Below are positions 36,719 to 47,597 of a stretch of 64,000 bases of DNA, piece by piece. The translations under genes and the position numbers were made by a program. Every line of letters starts with the position of its first letter. Positions within the stretch are counted from its first letter, which is position 1. The notes below the pieces were generated by a model. The model ran no database searches, was not told the DNA's origin, and saw only the letters and a program-made list of their open reading frames with translations. The DNA is from Pyrus communis (lineage: Eukaryota; Streptophyta; Magnoliopsida; Rosales; Rosaceae): contig NC_084817.1 in the NCBI RefSeq assembly GCF_963583255.1, forward strand, positions 7,198,121 through 7,262,120. The letters are read 5' to 3'.

Positions 36719-38833
36719 GTATATTGGGTTCATATGACATTGTAATGTAAAGAAATGTTTTAAAGTGATGTTTACCAACTCGTGATTATATAAGGGCTCG
36801 TTTGGAAGTGTATTTAAAAATACTAAACTTATCTAATGCTTCTTACAAGAAGTACTTAAAGTGTTTTTCTATGATCCACTTGAATTTTTACTAATGATTG
36901 GTTTAAAAAACACTTTCACCAAAAGTGTTTTCAGTCATTTTAAAATCACTTTCAAACAAATCCTAATAATTCTATAATATGTTAAATAATAACTTGCTTG
37001 TAACGAGTTCCGATACCTATTTTACGTAACGTAAAGAAAAAACTCAAGGAAAAGGATGGTAGAAACCCTAAAATTTGGACTAGAATTCTCTCCCATCCTC
37101 TTTTCATCATCTCCTCTCATATTCTCTATTTTGTCTTTCTTTTTCTATAAAAATATAATATAAAATATTGACGTAATTTAATCGTGACCGTTTAAATAGG
37201 AGGAAAAGAAAGGAAGGAAAAAAAAAAAAGGAAAGAAAATCCTGCTCTCCAAAATTTAGACCAACTTGCATTTTCAAATTAATATACTCAAAGCCTCAGA
37301 TTCTCAGTCGCGCATGAACATCTATATTATGGGATGGGGACTGATCATGACAAATACCAGAGCCAATTCTCAATCCCCATTGAGCGTTTGAAATCACAAG
37401 ATCAACGGTCCATGATGCTCCTTGCGATATGAAATCCTGTCAGTTGATGTAATTCCAACATGACCCCCATGAAATAAGAATAACTCAAATGATGTCATGG
37501 GCTGCTAATCATGACACAATCTGGTCCAGCAACTACTTGATATTTTCCAAATCGGTGGTGCTATTTCAACTATTTTTACTTTCTACATATTTTTTTGTTA
37601 ATTTATATCGTTTGATATTCTTCAATTTATTCAATTTGATAATTCAAAAATTAAGATGAATGTTTGAGAAGTAAAAATTATTAGAAAAAAAATTCAGAAA
37701 ATAAATAAAAATAACAGAAATACTGATTCCTTATTAATGAAAAATACTTGCAATACAAAATGAAATAAAGAAAATAATTATAGGAATTAAAATGATACTA
37801 ACTTGATTGAATCACAGATAAAGGCTAGCGCAAAAGCTAAGTCCTTCGAACAGTATTTCTGTCCCACTCTTATGTTTGTGATTCTACGACGTCTGCTCGA
37901 TCAGGATACAACTATTTAATTCTATAACCTGCACTGGATTGTAGAATTATGACGAATTGCTTTGTGTGTTTACTCTCTAGGAATTTTTTGGACGAAAAAG
38001 AACGAGGAAAAGAATCACTCTATTGGAAACTGAGATTGCAAATATATAGGTTGTTTCATACCTTATCAAATACTTGTTGAACGTGTTTGAAAGCGCACAA
38101 CTCTTTCTAAAAACTTTGTCTCTTAATCAAAACAGTTTTTAATTAATATGTTAATTAAAAACTTAATCCAAAATTATAACTAATGAACTCTGATTCCCAA
38201 GGCCTAAGACCCTTGTCTTGATTAATTAATATTAATTATATTAAGCTATATTACCCAAGCCTAATCCACACAACCATAAGGCTCAAGCCTTCAATCCATT
38301 ACCAAATAGTCCAAATCCTAACTACTAGTATAAAAGACAAAACACATATGAATGCCCTTGGGAAATCTATGTTCCCCGATGTGGGACATGGAGTCTCAAA
38401 ACTCCAAGTGTGTAGATAACATTACCTTTTCCTAAAGTCTGGCAATTGTACTTAAAACTACAATCGAACCGGTTTGATTGCGCCAAATCGTAACCGACCC
38501 AAATGATCGATTTAAATCAACTCGGTTTATTAAGATTTTCAGTTTGAACTGATCGGATTCATAATTTCGCACACAAACGGGTCATTCTTGATTTTGGGCT
38601 TGCCATTGGGCTTCGATTGTTTAGATACTCCTTTTGATTTTGTTACTTGCCCAAGTTTATTTGTTGTGAGTTTGGTTTCTTTGGGCCTTAGATCCCTTTA
38701 GCTTCGTGCACAAGTCGTGCGTAGATAAGAAGTACTAGGCCTCAGATTTTCTTCTGCGGTGCTGACGTAAGCAGAGTAACGCCACTGCCTGAAGATTGAG
38801 TTCCTGTGTGCAGGATCATGCTACAGTTGTAAG
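36714..38833. other. Intergenic region
   Basis: AT-rich, with a stretch of short A/T tracts at 37550-37800. A CCGATGTGGGACATGG motif near 38377-38392 resembles LTR-start sequences of TRIM-like elements, but no paired repeat was found. No genes were recognised. Confidence 0.4.
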
Positions 38834-38844
38834 CCATCTCTATG

Positions 38845-39061
38845 GACAAGGATCCTCTCCGGATTCTCTTTGTGGGAATCCGGAGATCAATCAATCGTAT
38901 TTATTCATCGTACATCATACGGTTAGTTTTCGTTAGATAATATTTATATTTAGTTTTAAATTTAAAATTTAAAATGATTTCTAATTGCACAATGTACGAT
39001 GAACGGACATGATTGATTGATCATCTAAATTTCCATAAAAAGGATCCGGAGAATCCTATTC
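38845..39061. mobile_element. Small Mutator-like MITE (217 bp)
   Basis: The ends GACAAGGATCCTCTCCGG and the inverse of GAATAGGATTCTCCGG form terminal inverted repeats. CCATCTCTATG occurs on both sides (38834-38844 and 39062-39072), an 11-bp match that contains a 9-bp target duplication as made by Mutator-like transposases. A diverged relative lies at about 49056-49272. Confidence 0.78.
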
Positions 39062-39072
39062 CCATCTCTATG

Positions 39073-39801
39073 ATTTAACGAATCACTTCACCTTGTCCGA
39101 ATAACCCCTTTTTTATTTTTTATTTTTGGTTATTTTTTACAACGACGTCATAATCCAAACTAGGAGAGCTAATGGATACAACGAGTTAAAAAGAAAAATT
39201 TAGAATAAGGTATTCTTTAAACTAATTTAAAAACTGCTTTTATTGTCGGATTAAGATACCCTTTAAACAAATTTTACAATTAGTGTAAAGTTCAAACATA
39301 ATCGACCTAGGATCGAGCTCATTTGTTATAGAACGAATAATTTTTATTATTATTTATAAGTGGAGAAAAATATTATTAAATTATATAAAATATCTCAATC
39401 AAAACCTTGCTTTGTGTGGGCAGAATTTTGTTTTTGTTTTTGTGTTTTAGTAGAACGATATCGTTAGTGAATTAAATAATTAGTTGTTAAGAGAGAGAAT
39501 CAATAGTTGTAGAATTTGCACTAAGATGTGTAGCAAAATTTTGAGTGAAGCAGATGGGTTGTTCCACAGTAAAATTATGCAAGTGCCCACTTTGTAATAT
39601 CTACGTATATGATTACAACAAAACATGATAAAAGATGAAATATTATTCAGCTAGCGCAGGACGTGTTATTTTGTCAGTTTTTTGGCATGTATATTATTTA
39701 GAGTGGGATAAAATAGCACCATCCAAATTATTTTTCTTGGGTTTGTTGGTTCATGTCTCCTATTGGGACTGGCTAATTCCGTCCAAAACTAAGCTGTGAA
39801 G
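39073..39801. other. Intergenic region, includes the upstream flank of the 42-codon ORF
   Basis: AT-rich. A TGGGATAAAATAG motif near 39701-39713 could be a TATA-type element about 90-100 bp upstream of the small ORF. Nothing else was recognised. Confidence 0.35.
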
Positions 39802-39930
39802 ATGAGTGAACCCAACGGCGGAGGTACATCCCACCAGGCCCCGGCAAACGGAGGCGGGGGCAGAGCACCTGTGCGGCCTAGAGGAGGTGTTATCAAGAAG
39901 ATTGTGGCCGACTTCGTTAAAAGTTTCTGA
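39802..39930 (+). CDS. Small ORF of 42 codons, possible unannotated micropeptide gene
   Basis: ATG at 39802 (context AAGATGAGT) to TGA at 39928-39930. The peptide has a Gly/Asn/Pro-rich N-terminal half starting MSEPNGGG and a basic, amphipathic C-terminal half, RPRGGVIKKIVADFVKSF. This piece is GC-rich compared with both flanks, uses codons well, and is followed by AT-rich sequence that could be a 3' UTR. A TATA-like TAAAATAG lies about 100 bp upstream. I do not recognise a family with certainty; small land-plant proteins with an R-G-x-I-K-x-x-I-x-x-x-x-V-x-S type C-terminus exist, which this resembles. It could also be the remnant of the last exon of a longer gene. Confidence 0.5.
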   Translation: MSEPNGGGTSHQAPANGGGGRAPVRPRGGVIKKIVADFVKSF

Positions 39931-40526
39931 CTAACTGATTTATATTCTCATCACGTTAGAGCCCAACTAGTTATGTGAAATATCCCCAAGAATTCTCTCA
40001 TTGGGTGCTGGAATTGTAGTTAGGCTTGGAACTTGTATGGATCTATTTGCAAAATCATATTTGGCGACGATCCTTGTTAGTGTCAGTAGTGTTCATGATC
40101 ATGACTTGTTTGATATGGGGATTCTTGCAATTGGATTTTGTTTTTGGTAATTCAAGTGGCAATGACAATTTTCTTGATTGTATTCAATTTTTTTGTGAAT
40201 TTAGATTAGTTTGTTTTTCTTTTCTTTTTTTGTCGAAGTGTAGGGCGTCAAATTTCACATTTGTTCTAAAACTAGGATGAGAAAGTTCCCTTCACCGTAG
40301 TTACACACGGTTGAGTCGTTGATTACAATGTATCGGTTGTGTGATTTCCAAAAAAAATGAGATTTACATAAATGAGTTGAGTCGAGATGAATACCTAGGT
40401 GTTGAAACTCGGCTCTAATACAGATCGTAGAGTTTACTCAATTTTGACTCTTGAATAATACAAATTGCAAACAAACTTTATGAGCCAAACATACCAAAAA
40501 CTAAACCCTGAGATAATTCACCTAGG
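39931..40526. other. Spacer up to the left end of the duplicated block
   Basis: 3' flank of the small ORF. From about 40282 the sequence is homologous to 54522 onward, which marks the left boundary of the segmental duplication. Confidence 0.55.
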
Positions 40527-40539
40527 AAGCCTAGTGTTC

Positions 40540-40885
40540 ATTTTTTTTAAACAAACGATGGTATCTAGACTAAAGGGGATGGATGAGTGAACTAAGTCTT
40601 ACAATAGATTTGCCATATGTAGTTCAATTTTGCCTTTGGAAAAATCGAACTTAAAACTTCTCACTTACAAATAAAAAAAAAAAAAAACTACTGTATCATA
40701 GTACTGAGTGGCTCTAAAAATAAAAACAGAGGTATTTAAGAATACCTCATTTGGAGCATAATTTGCTTGTTGTTTAGGGTTGTTGCTGTTTAGGTTTATA
40801 GCAGCAGAGCACCAACCGTCGAACCAAGACCATGATGTTTCATGCAAGCGCACTCAACCATTAGGCTGGGGAGAGGGTCGGTGGC
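40540..40885 (-). mobile_element. Dimeric tRNA-derived SINE, copy A
   Basis: On the minus strand two tRNA-like modules stand in tandem. The first has TAATGGTTGAGTGCGCTTGC (A-box region) and GGTTCGACGG (B-box region). The second is a family 1 SINE ending in ATACCATCGTTTG and an A tail (T run near 40541-40548). The whole 346 bp is flanked by one target duplication, AAGCCTAGTGTTC (40527-40539 and 40886-40898), so the two modules moved together. The same composite is at 54811-55157. Confidence 0.78.
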
Positions 40886-40898
40886 AAGCCTAGTGTTC

Positions 40899-41734
40899 CT
40901 TTTATTTAAAAGGGTAAAGATAGAAGGAAAAAAATTGGGTTTTAATGGGCCGACCAATTGGACCCCAGACTAATTTGGCGTGCCCATCTAAGTGTAACAA
41001 GAAATTAATTAAATGTTCTTCTTCTTATCCCATACGTTGCAGGATAATTCAAAACGTTTTATTTTTCTTTGAAGACCACTTATGTAAAAATCAACTAAAT
41101 TTGAATCCTTTTATTCATCGAAACATTATTCAATAAAGGATACTGTTAAGGAGACTAAATATGTAGATTAAATTTTATAAACTAAATACTATAAAAATTA
41201 ATGAATAACATAAAAAATATATGACTCTGACGTTAACATTGCAAAATAAGAAGGAAAAAAGTCCAACTGAAAAGGTGGATAACATCCCCTTAAAATCATA
41301 CAAAAAAGTTGGCTGCAACATGCATTCAAGAAGCTGGAGAGGCATGATGAAGTAACCACGATTTGTAATCATCCCAGTCAACCCAACCGTTGCACAACGG
41401 AATTCATACCCGGCAACAAAATTCAAACATCTGAAGAGCAGAAGAAGAAAAAGCAAAAGCCACTTTTTTCCTCACTTCCCACAAATTAGAGAAAATTTTC
41501 ATTATAATCAAAACACGGGCGGTGCATTACGTGTTTTTATATAAGTGGTAGAACATTTTATTTTTTAAATTATTAACTTTTTAACACACATATTCTATTA
41601 TTTGTATAGTAACACGTATTGTACCACCCGTTTTGATCACATTCAAAAATCTCTCCACAAATTAATTAAAATACTACCACCACTATATAGATTGTGTAAC
41701 CATTGTGTTCCTACATTAATTCAAAATCTAGGAA
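40899..41734. promoter_or_regulatory. Promoter and 5' UTR of the first MGSCIS gene
   Basis: This 0.8-kb region is conserved with 55171-55983 in the second copy. A CACTATATAGATTGTG motif at about 41680 is a TATA candidate about 50 bp upstream of the ATG. Minus-strand open frames here are conserved only because the whole segment is duplicated. Confidence 0.5.
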
Positions 41735-42673
41735 ATGGGTTCCTGCATTAGCAAATGCTCACCCAAAAAACACTTTCTACAAGAATTTAACAATGTCCAA
41801 GACAAGTTGGTGATTTCACCACCTCCTCCTACGATCACCATCCCTCCAATTTCTGCTTCCAGCAAAATCTCACCTTGTCCTCAATCCCCTTGCAACTCCA
41901 GTTCCTCTGCCTCCTCTATCACTTGCACCACAAGCACTTCCAACTCAAGCGCTTCCTCATTGAGCTCAGCCTTGTCAAGTGCTTCTACGGTCTCCAGCTC
42001 GAAAATCGAGTCTTTCTCCAACGAGTTCTTGTGGTCGTGTTACAAGGAAAACCCGCATGTCATTCGGATTAACTCGATCAAAGACGCAAGCTTTTCGAGG
42101 TTTTCCTCATCGGCATTGCGACAAGAGCCGGTTTTGGCCACAGGGGTGAACAAAAAGCTGAACAAGAAGCAGCCGCCGAGCCTGAAAAGGGGAAATGTAT
42201 CAGTTACACCACAGAAGAGAGTGAGATCAAGCTCACCAACTTCTCTAGGAAGGCAAAAGAGCTTCCGAAAAGAGTCAGAGAGGCCAATGATCTCTGCATA
42301 TTCACATCCAAGTAGAACTTTGAGGTCACCATCTCCAAGTAGAAGGTTCAACATGCCAATCCCCCCCAAAGAAAGCCATTTGAGGCCTAATAATGCATTG
42401 AATGTTAGGCCTGCAGGTTCAAATTGTTGCGCAACTAAATCCACATCCAGAGCTCGTATCGAGCCACACAACCCCAACATAAATTACAACAATTCGAGCC
42501 GGCTTTTTCGGCCGTGTTTGAAGAGCAGAGAAACAGAGATGAGAATTCACAGGATCACATCTAAAATTGATGAGGTTGCAGCTGGAGAAGCAGTAGCTGA
42601 CCATATGGACTCACTTCCTGCTGAGGACATTGAAAACCCTTTACTATCTCTTGATTGTTTTATTTTCGTGTAG
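41735..42673 (+). CDS. Ser-rich predicted lipid-anchored protein, MGSCISKC-type, copy A
   Basis: Single-exon gene of 312 codons. The N-terminus MGSCISKC is a strong dual acylation signal: Gly2 for N-myristoylation (Ser6 and Lys7 favour it) and Cys4/Cys8 for S-acylation, so the protein is predicted on the plasma membrane. It is largely disordered: a Pro/Ser/Thr-rich stretch (residues 28-95), SFSNEFLWSCYKENPHVIRI near residue 95-115, a basic Ser/Arg segment (KRVRSSSPTSLGRQKSFRK, residues 160-190; SPSPSRRF) and the conserved C-terminal block MRIHRITSKIDEVAAGEAVA, ending LLSLDCFIFV. Similar plant proteins are annotated only as serine/arginine-repetitive-like or uncharacterised; the function is not known to me. 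It is nearly identical to copy B at 55984-56913, with a few substitutions and a four-codon insertion KLNK. Confidence 0.85.
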   Translation: MGSCISKCSPKKHFLQEFNNVQDKLVISPPPPTITIPPISASSKISPCPQSPCNSSSSASSITCTTSTSNSSASSLSSALSSASTVSSSKIESFSNEFLWSCYKENPHVIRINSIKDASFSRFSSSALRQEPVLATGVNKKLNKKQPPSLKRGNVSVTPQKRVRSSSPTSLGRQKSFRKESERPMISAYSHPSRTLRSPSPSRRFNMPIPPKESHLRPNNALNVRPAGSNCCATKSTSRARIEPHNPNINYNNSSRLFRPCLKSRETEMRIHRITSKIDEVAAGEAVADHMDSLPAEDIENPLLSLDCFIFV

Positions 42674-42681
42674 ATTAGTAT

Positions 42682-42699
42682 TGTGTGTGTGTGTGTGTG
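42682..42699 (+). repeat. (TG)n microsatellite in the 3' UTR of the MGSCIS copy A gene
   Basis: About nine TG units just after the stop codon, also present and slightly shorter in copy B near 56921-56938. Confidence 0.9.
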
Positions 42700-43211
42700 G
42701 GGTCCTGTGAATTCATTCATTTTATTGTTTGGCAATGTAGAAATGATCGACTGGATCATCAAACTAATCGATACTGCTGCTGTATATTTATTTATTGGTT
42801 TGTTTTTTGTTTTTATACAATTTACTTATAGCTTTAACATTTTTGTATCCTCATTTAACTATTTGGTTTAAAAGTAATATGAGGAAGGGTTGACGTGTTT
42901 TTTGGGAATTGAAAGAATTGCGTAGTATGTTGTAGAAAAATTAGATAGTGTATATAACATATTTGTGAGTCTTAATTTATGAATATTGATCTATTTGGTA
43001 GCTTTTTATAGGAGAAAAAACGATATTTAGAGTTTTTTTTTAGTGAAAAAAGTTGTTTATCTGTATTAGAGATCATATTAAAAATATGAGAAACAAACAT
43101 ATACTAAGTGCTTATTCAAGTATTCAACGTCTTTTACATTTTATTGAAAAACTAATATGCAAAATGAAAGTTCTAGATTTTTTGTCTAAGTGAGTCGCAA
43201 CATGAGGGTGC
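42700..43211. other. 3' flank of the MGSCIS copy A gene
   Basis: AT-rich 3' UTR and spacer, collinear with 56940-57457 in copy B up to the insertion point of the 3.0-kb element. No gene was recognised. Confidence 0.5.
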
Positions 43212-43216
43212 CTAGG

Positions 43217-46200
43217 TGACACACCCCAACCCAGAAAGTCCACTTGGACCCTGAATCGAGCTGTGTTGGCCGACACCTGGAAGGTGATGAAGCCATAAAA
43301 TGTGATAGAGTGTAGAAAAATGTGAATAATTTAAACCTAAAAATTATTAATACCAGAGTGCGTTGCGAGCGGGAGCGAACCCATTTTACGCACGATGTCA
43401 GAGCATAAGTAAGGTACATGAGTGTGGGTAAGAATCATACCCTCAGAAATATCCATCAATACTAAGATTTGCCACAGATTCTTGTCGATACAAACTCAGC
43501 AGCTAAAACCTGGAGGGCACCAAACAGAGAGTGTGAGTAAGCAATAAAACCAAGCTTCCCAAAGTTATTACCTCTCTAAAAGTAATGCCCCTAAATGTAA
43601 AACTCGTATTGTTTTCCATAAGACAATACAACATATATACATAATCCAAACCATACTCAGAAATGGCCAGAACCACGGTTTGCCATCAACTCCACCATGC
43701 AATAATAAGTAGGCCAAATGAACTTAATCAATACAAAATGATATATCAGTCGGAGTCATCTAATATGACATGTACAACTTATCCATATCTCATCAATCAT
43801 GGCTAGCCAATAGCTCAATAAGTATACCTGCACACGAGTCGGAACCACCTAAAGTGGTATGTACGATAAGACTGGGTGTAAATAAATACGCTCAAGTGCT
43901 ACGATCACGTGAAGATTGTGAGAATAATCGCGGGTCACCTACGAGTCGGAACCACCTAAAGTGGTCTGTACGACAGGACTGTGCACCTACCTTGGATCCA
44001 AGGTGAGCGTAAGGTGCGGGAGGTGAACATCACGTGAAGGACTGTGCCCTGGCCACGGGCGGGAGCACTAACACCGGGGTGCAGGTTTATGAGCTATATT
44101 ATATCTCAACACAATCATACTCACTAACATCAGTAACATCAACATGTACTCACCTGAGGCTTACCTGGGCGTCCGCGGCGTTATATAGCACTTCAAAGCA
44201 TTCATAATAGTCAGGTCCAGGTAATATCCATATGAATATGCCATGATGCAATCTAAACCCAAACATTTCATGATATTCCCAAAATATATATAATACGGCG
44301 TAACATGTACAATCAATAACACCCTACTCCCAAACTATTTACTTTTGAGAGTAATCATTAGTGATAAGCCCAATTAGACCCTAGTTACATTAACTATCAT
44401 ACTTACCTTTCCTTACTTCAATTTCTTGATTTTTCACGCATTGATTTATGATCAACATTTAATCACCAAATCATAAAGCTAAATCTCACAATTCCCACCA
44501 ATGTCCCTCACATTGCTCAATTCACTAAACAAGGCTATTGTCTCAATTATTTAATCTCATTTATTATATGGCTGCATCTAACGTCTTGTTAGACTGCCTA
44601 CGTACCCTAAACAGGGATCAAGCCATTCGTAGTTCGAAATGATTAATTGTAGGTAACAAGCATAGATCACTATAGAAGTGCTTGTGGAACTATCAATTAT
44701 ATGCCTATGAAAGAAAAAGGCCCACTCACCTGGAGTCCACGCTATGATTATCTTGCACGCACATCGAGACATCACGATCCATCGTCGCCTGTGACCAATT
44801 ATCAAATCACGTCTCAAAGTTTTTACCGATAAAATACATAATTTACATAAAACATATCCTCAAGGACCTTCAAGAATAATTTGAGACCCATTGACCAAAA
44901 GTCAACCGTCGATCAAAGATCGACGGTAGGGTCTACAACCCTGTATAGCTCGATTTGGAAGATCCGCTTATCAGATTTCCAATCTGCAACTCCCAACGAT
45001 CCACAATATGTTTCTAGAATAACATATTAAAATTTCATTACGATCCAACGGCTGGATCTCCGCCATTTACCCAAAACCAAGTGGACGTGAACATTTATTT
45101 TACTAACTTACAAATTCAATTCGGGAAGATTCGTACATTGAATTCCCGATCCATAAATTCCTATGATCTTTAAATATTACATATTATAATGTATCCAAGT
45201 TTGGTGACGATCCAACGGTCAGATCGTCAATTCACATTTTCATCAAGCAACGTATTGTAACGAATTTAGGTTCCAACGATCAACCTATGTCATTCAAATA
45301 ACAAAACTGAATTCAAGACATTCGACATAGCCTAAAAATAGCATTGGCGGCCTACTGGCCACACGCCGCCGCACGCGCCGCCGAGGGTGGCGGTCGGCCG
45401 CCCCGACTCGCCGGAAAATCCAACTATTTCCAAAAATTCTCAAACTTCACAGAAATCAATATCTCAGTGATTGGAGCAACTTTCATACCTGCCATGAAGT
45501 CCAAAAGTGGACGGAAGATGGTCAATTTTGCCCACAAAGCCGGCGGGTGCCTACAACTTCCCGACATCGTTCGTCGTCTACGGTGGTCCAATGGGGTCAA
45601 GGTTGGTTGGGTTTTTCTCCTGGGATGATGGGCTACAAAGCCCAAGTCGTGGCATCGGCCATCGCTTTGCCGATTTTCCGGAAAATCGAAAGGGTGGCCG
45701 GAGCACTATTGATTTTCGTCAACTTTCGTGGGCTCAAATTGCCACATCCCATGGTTAATCAAGGTGGTTCTTGGGTGAGTTTTGTAGAGGGGAATGAGAG
45801 CTTCAAGATGGTGGTGGTGGAATCGAAAAACTCCACCGGAGTTGGCCGGAATCGGCCTTGAAAGATGGGTAGTCGGAGAGGTGTACGGACGGAACCCACG
45901 GGAGCTTTTCCCCCCTTTTTTTCTTTCTTTCCTTTTTTTTTTCTTTCTGATTTCTGATTTTTGGCTTCACCCCACAAAGTGGGGATTTAATTTAATTAAC
46001 ACTAAACCTTGAATAACCAATTTCGAACGTCCGTAACTATACCGTTATAATCCGGACTCGCAAACGACTTTCGCCTATACGTTCGTACCAACGAGTACTA
46101 CGAGGATATGCTAAAAAAATAAGTCTCACATCTCTCAAGTCGATGGTCAACGGAAGTCAAAGTCCTTGCCTCTAGGGCAATTTCGTAAATTCACGCTTTT

Positions 46201-46241
46201 AAAATAAAATAAAAACGTAAAATTTGGAACGGGTTGTCACA
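43217..46241 (-). mobile_element. 3.0-kb TG...CA element with 5-bp target duplication (solo long LTR or LARD-like)
   Basis: On the minus strand the element begins TGTGACAACCCGTTCC and ends GGTTGGGGTGTGTCA. CTAGG flanks it on both sides (43212-43216 and 46242-46246). The homologous site in copy B (57451-57456, CCTAGG followed by AGGGTCC) has a single CTAGG and no insertion. TG...CA ends and a 5-bp duplication indicate an LTR-retrotransposon product. No internal protein domain was recognised and no paired LTR found, so a solo LTR about 3 kb long, or a large retrotransposon derivative, fits. The CAACCCGTTCC-type start is familiar to me from rosaceous gypsy elements. Inside, CGAGTCGGAACCACCTAAAG is repeated near 43833 and 43941. 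Confidence 0.8.
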
Positions 46242-46246
46242 CTAGG

Positions 46247-46876
46247 CAGATCCACACGTGCTAGACAGACGTTTAAGTAGGTTTAAACATTTTTTTTTTA
46301 ATTTTGAAAAGCCTAGTGATCAATCAAGGCAGTGGCCAACCGCTTAACGCTTAGGCAAAATTTCTTAAAACGGGGATAGGAATATGACAACATTGAATAG
46401 TATGAGAACTTGGAATCATGGATGAACAACAAAAAGATGGAATATGCTAACATTAAATAGTATACAATTTTCCCGTACCGTCGAAGTTTCTTAAACCAAA
46501 AAAAAGGGCAGCCCAAGATATGAGGATTGAACTGTGAGGGTGGGGCGAGAAGACTCGGATCGATGTGATACCAAGAAGGAGCAGCCCCATGCAGACGTTT
46601 GTGAACAAGGATATTGCTGATCTTGTCGCCAAGGGGTAGAGGAGTCACTTACCCAATTATATACAAACGCCATATAGCATTCCTCATAAATCTATATCTA
46701 ATTATTATTACTTAAGTCCAAACGGAAATTAATCATTTCTATATGACTAATTAGTAAAGATTTTATTGATTTACAGCTAAATAACCTTAAATTTTAATCA
46801 GTTAATTATTAGTGCTCATTTAAGAGTAACCCTGGTGTTATATAAAATTTTGATTTTAATCATTCGTTTATAAGTC
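46247..46876. repeat. Spacer copy 1 of the duplicated block
   Basis: This is homologous to 57457-58087 (copy B) and to about 49320-49780 (third copy). Shared landmarks include GAAGACTCGGATCGATGTGA and the right end ATTCGTTTATAAGT next to AAGTC. It is non-coding in all three copies. Confidence 0.85.
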
Positions 46877-46881
46877 AAGTC

Positions 46882-47597
46882 TGTAAAACTTGGTAAATAA
46901 TATGTTTGCCAGAATGAATATTGTATTGATATCAGAGAGAGATTTATACAGAAGTCTTCCTATAAACTAGCATCTAACTCCTATACAAGAAAGGGAAGAA
47001 ATAATACAAATCAATTTACATATTACACACCTATTTGTCAATATAATCCCTCAATCATCAGGATTTAGATTGCCTTTTAACACTCTTCCTCAAGTTGGAG
47101 AGTGAATGTTGAAAACTCCCAACTTGCGTATCATAACCAAGAAGTCATCTTTGCCCAAAGGCTTCGTAAACACATATTGAATCTTAGTACTAACTAAACC
47201 ATCTTGAATCTTGTCTCGAATGAAATGACAATCTATTTCAATATGTCGCATTCTCTCGTGGAAGACTGGATTGACAATGTAAAGCCGCCTGGTTGTCGCG
47301 GTGAAGTAGAGCATATTCAGGATGTGGCAATTGTAAATCACGCAATAAGCTTCGCAACCATGTAAGCTCACAACATGTCCCCATCATTGCTCTATATTCA
47401 GCTTTCGCTGAGGAAAGAGAGACAGTCTTTTGCCTCTCCGTTCTCCATGAAATTAAAGAGTTTCCAGGGAACACACAATACCCAGTAGTAGACCTCCGAG
47501 TAAACGGGAAACCTCAATCCCCAAGATCCTTGATACGAAAACAAGTATGAAGAAATTGCTTGAGAGACTTTATAGCCTTTCATCATTTTCGGTGACC
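46882..47597 (-). mobile_element. Truncated Ty1/copia retrotransposon, copy A (3' LTR plus RNase H end)
   Basis: The 3' LTR is 46882-47082, preceded by the AAGTC target site (46877-46881). It is the same insertion as in copy B (58093-62036). Inside, the minus strand encodes the C-terminal RNase H end (WRTERQKTVSLSSAKAEYRA and MRHIEIDCHFIRDKIQDG). Compared with copy B two interior stretches are deleted near 47500-47525, with short shared sequence at the joints (CGGG; CCCAAGA/CCTAAGA). At about 47590 homology to the element stops, so the 5' part is lost. Confidence 0.88.

Noticed and set aside
41175..41456. Minus-strand ORF conserved at 55443-55703 in the second copy
   Set aside because: It is conserved only because the whole segment is duplicated; the two versions have different ends and no domain or codon bias supports a protein.
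43820..43990. Two spaced copies of a CGAGTCGGAACCACC block, considered as a CRISPR-like or tandem array
   Set aside because: Only two units, inside a plant retroelement; no regular spacer pattern.
45344..45861. Overlapping plus-strand ORFs of about 80-104 codons
   Set aside because: They lie inside the 3.0-kb TG...CA element, are mutually out of frame and show no domain.
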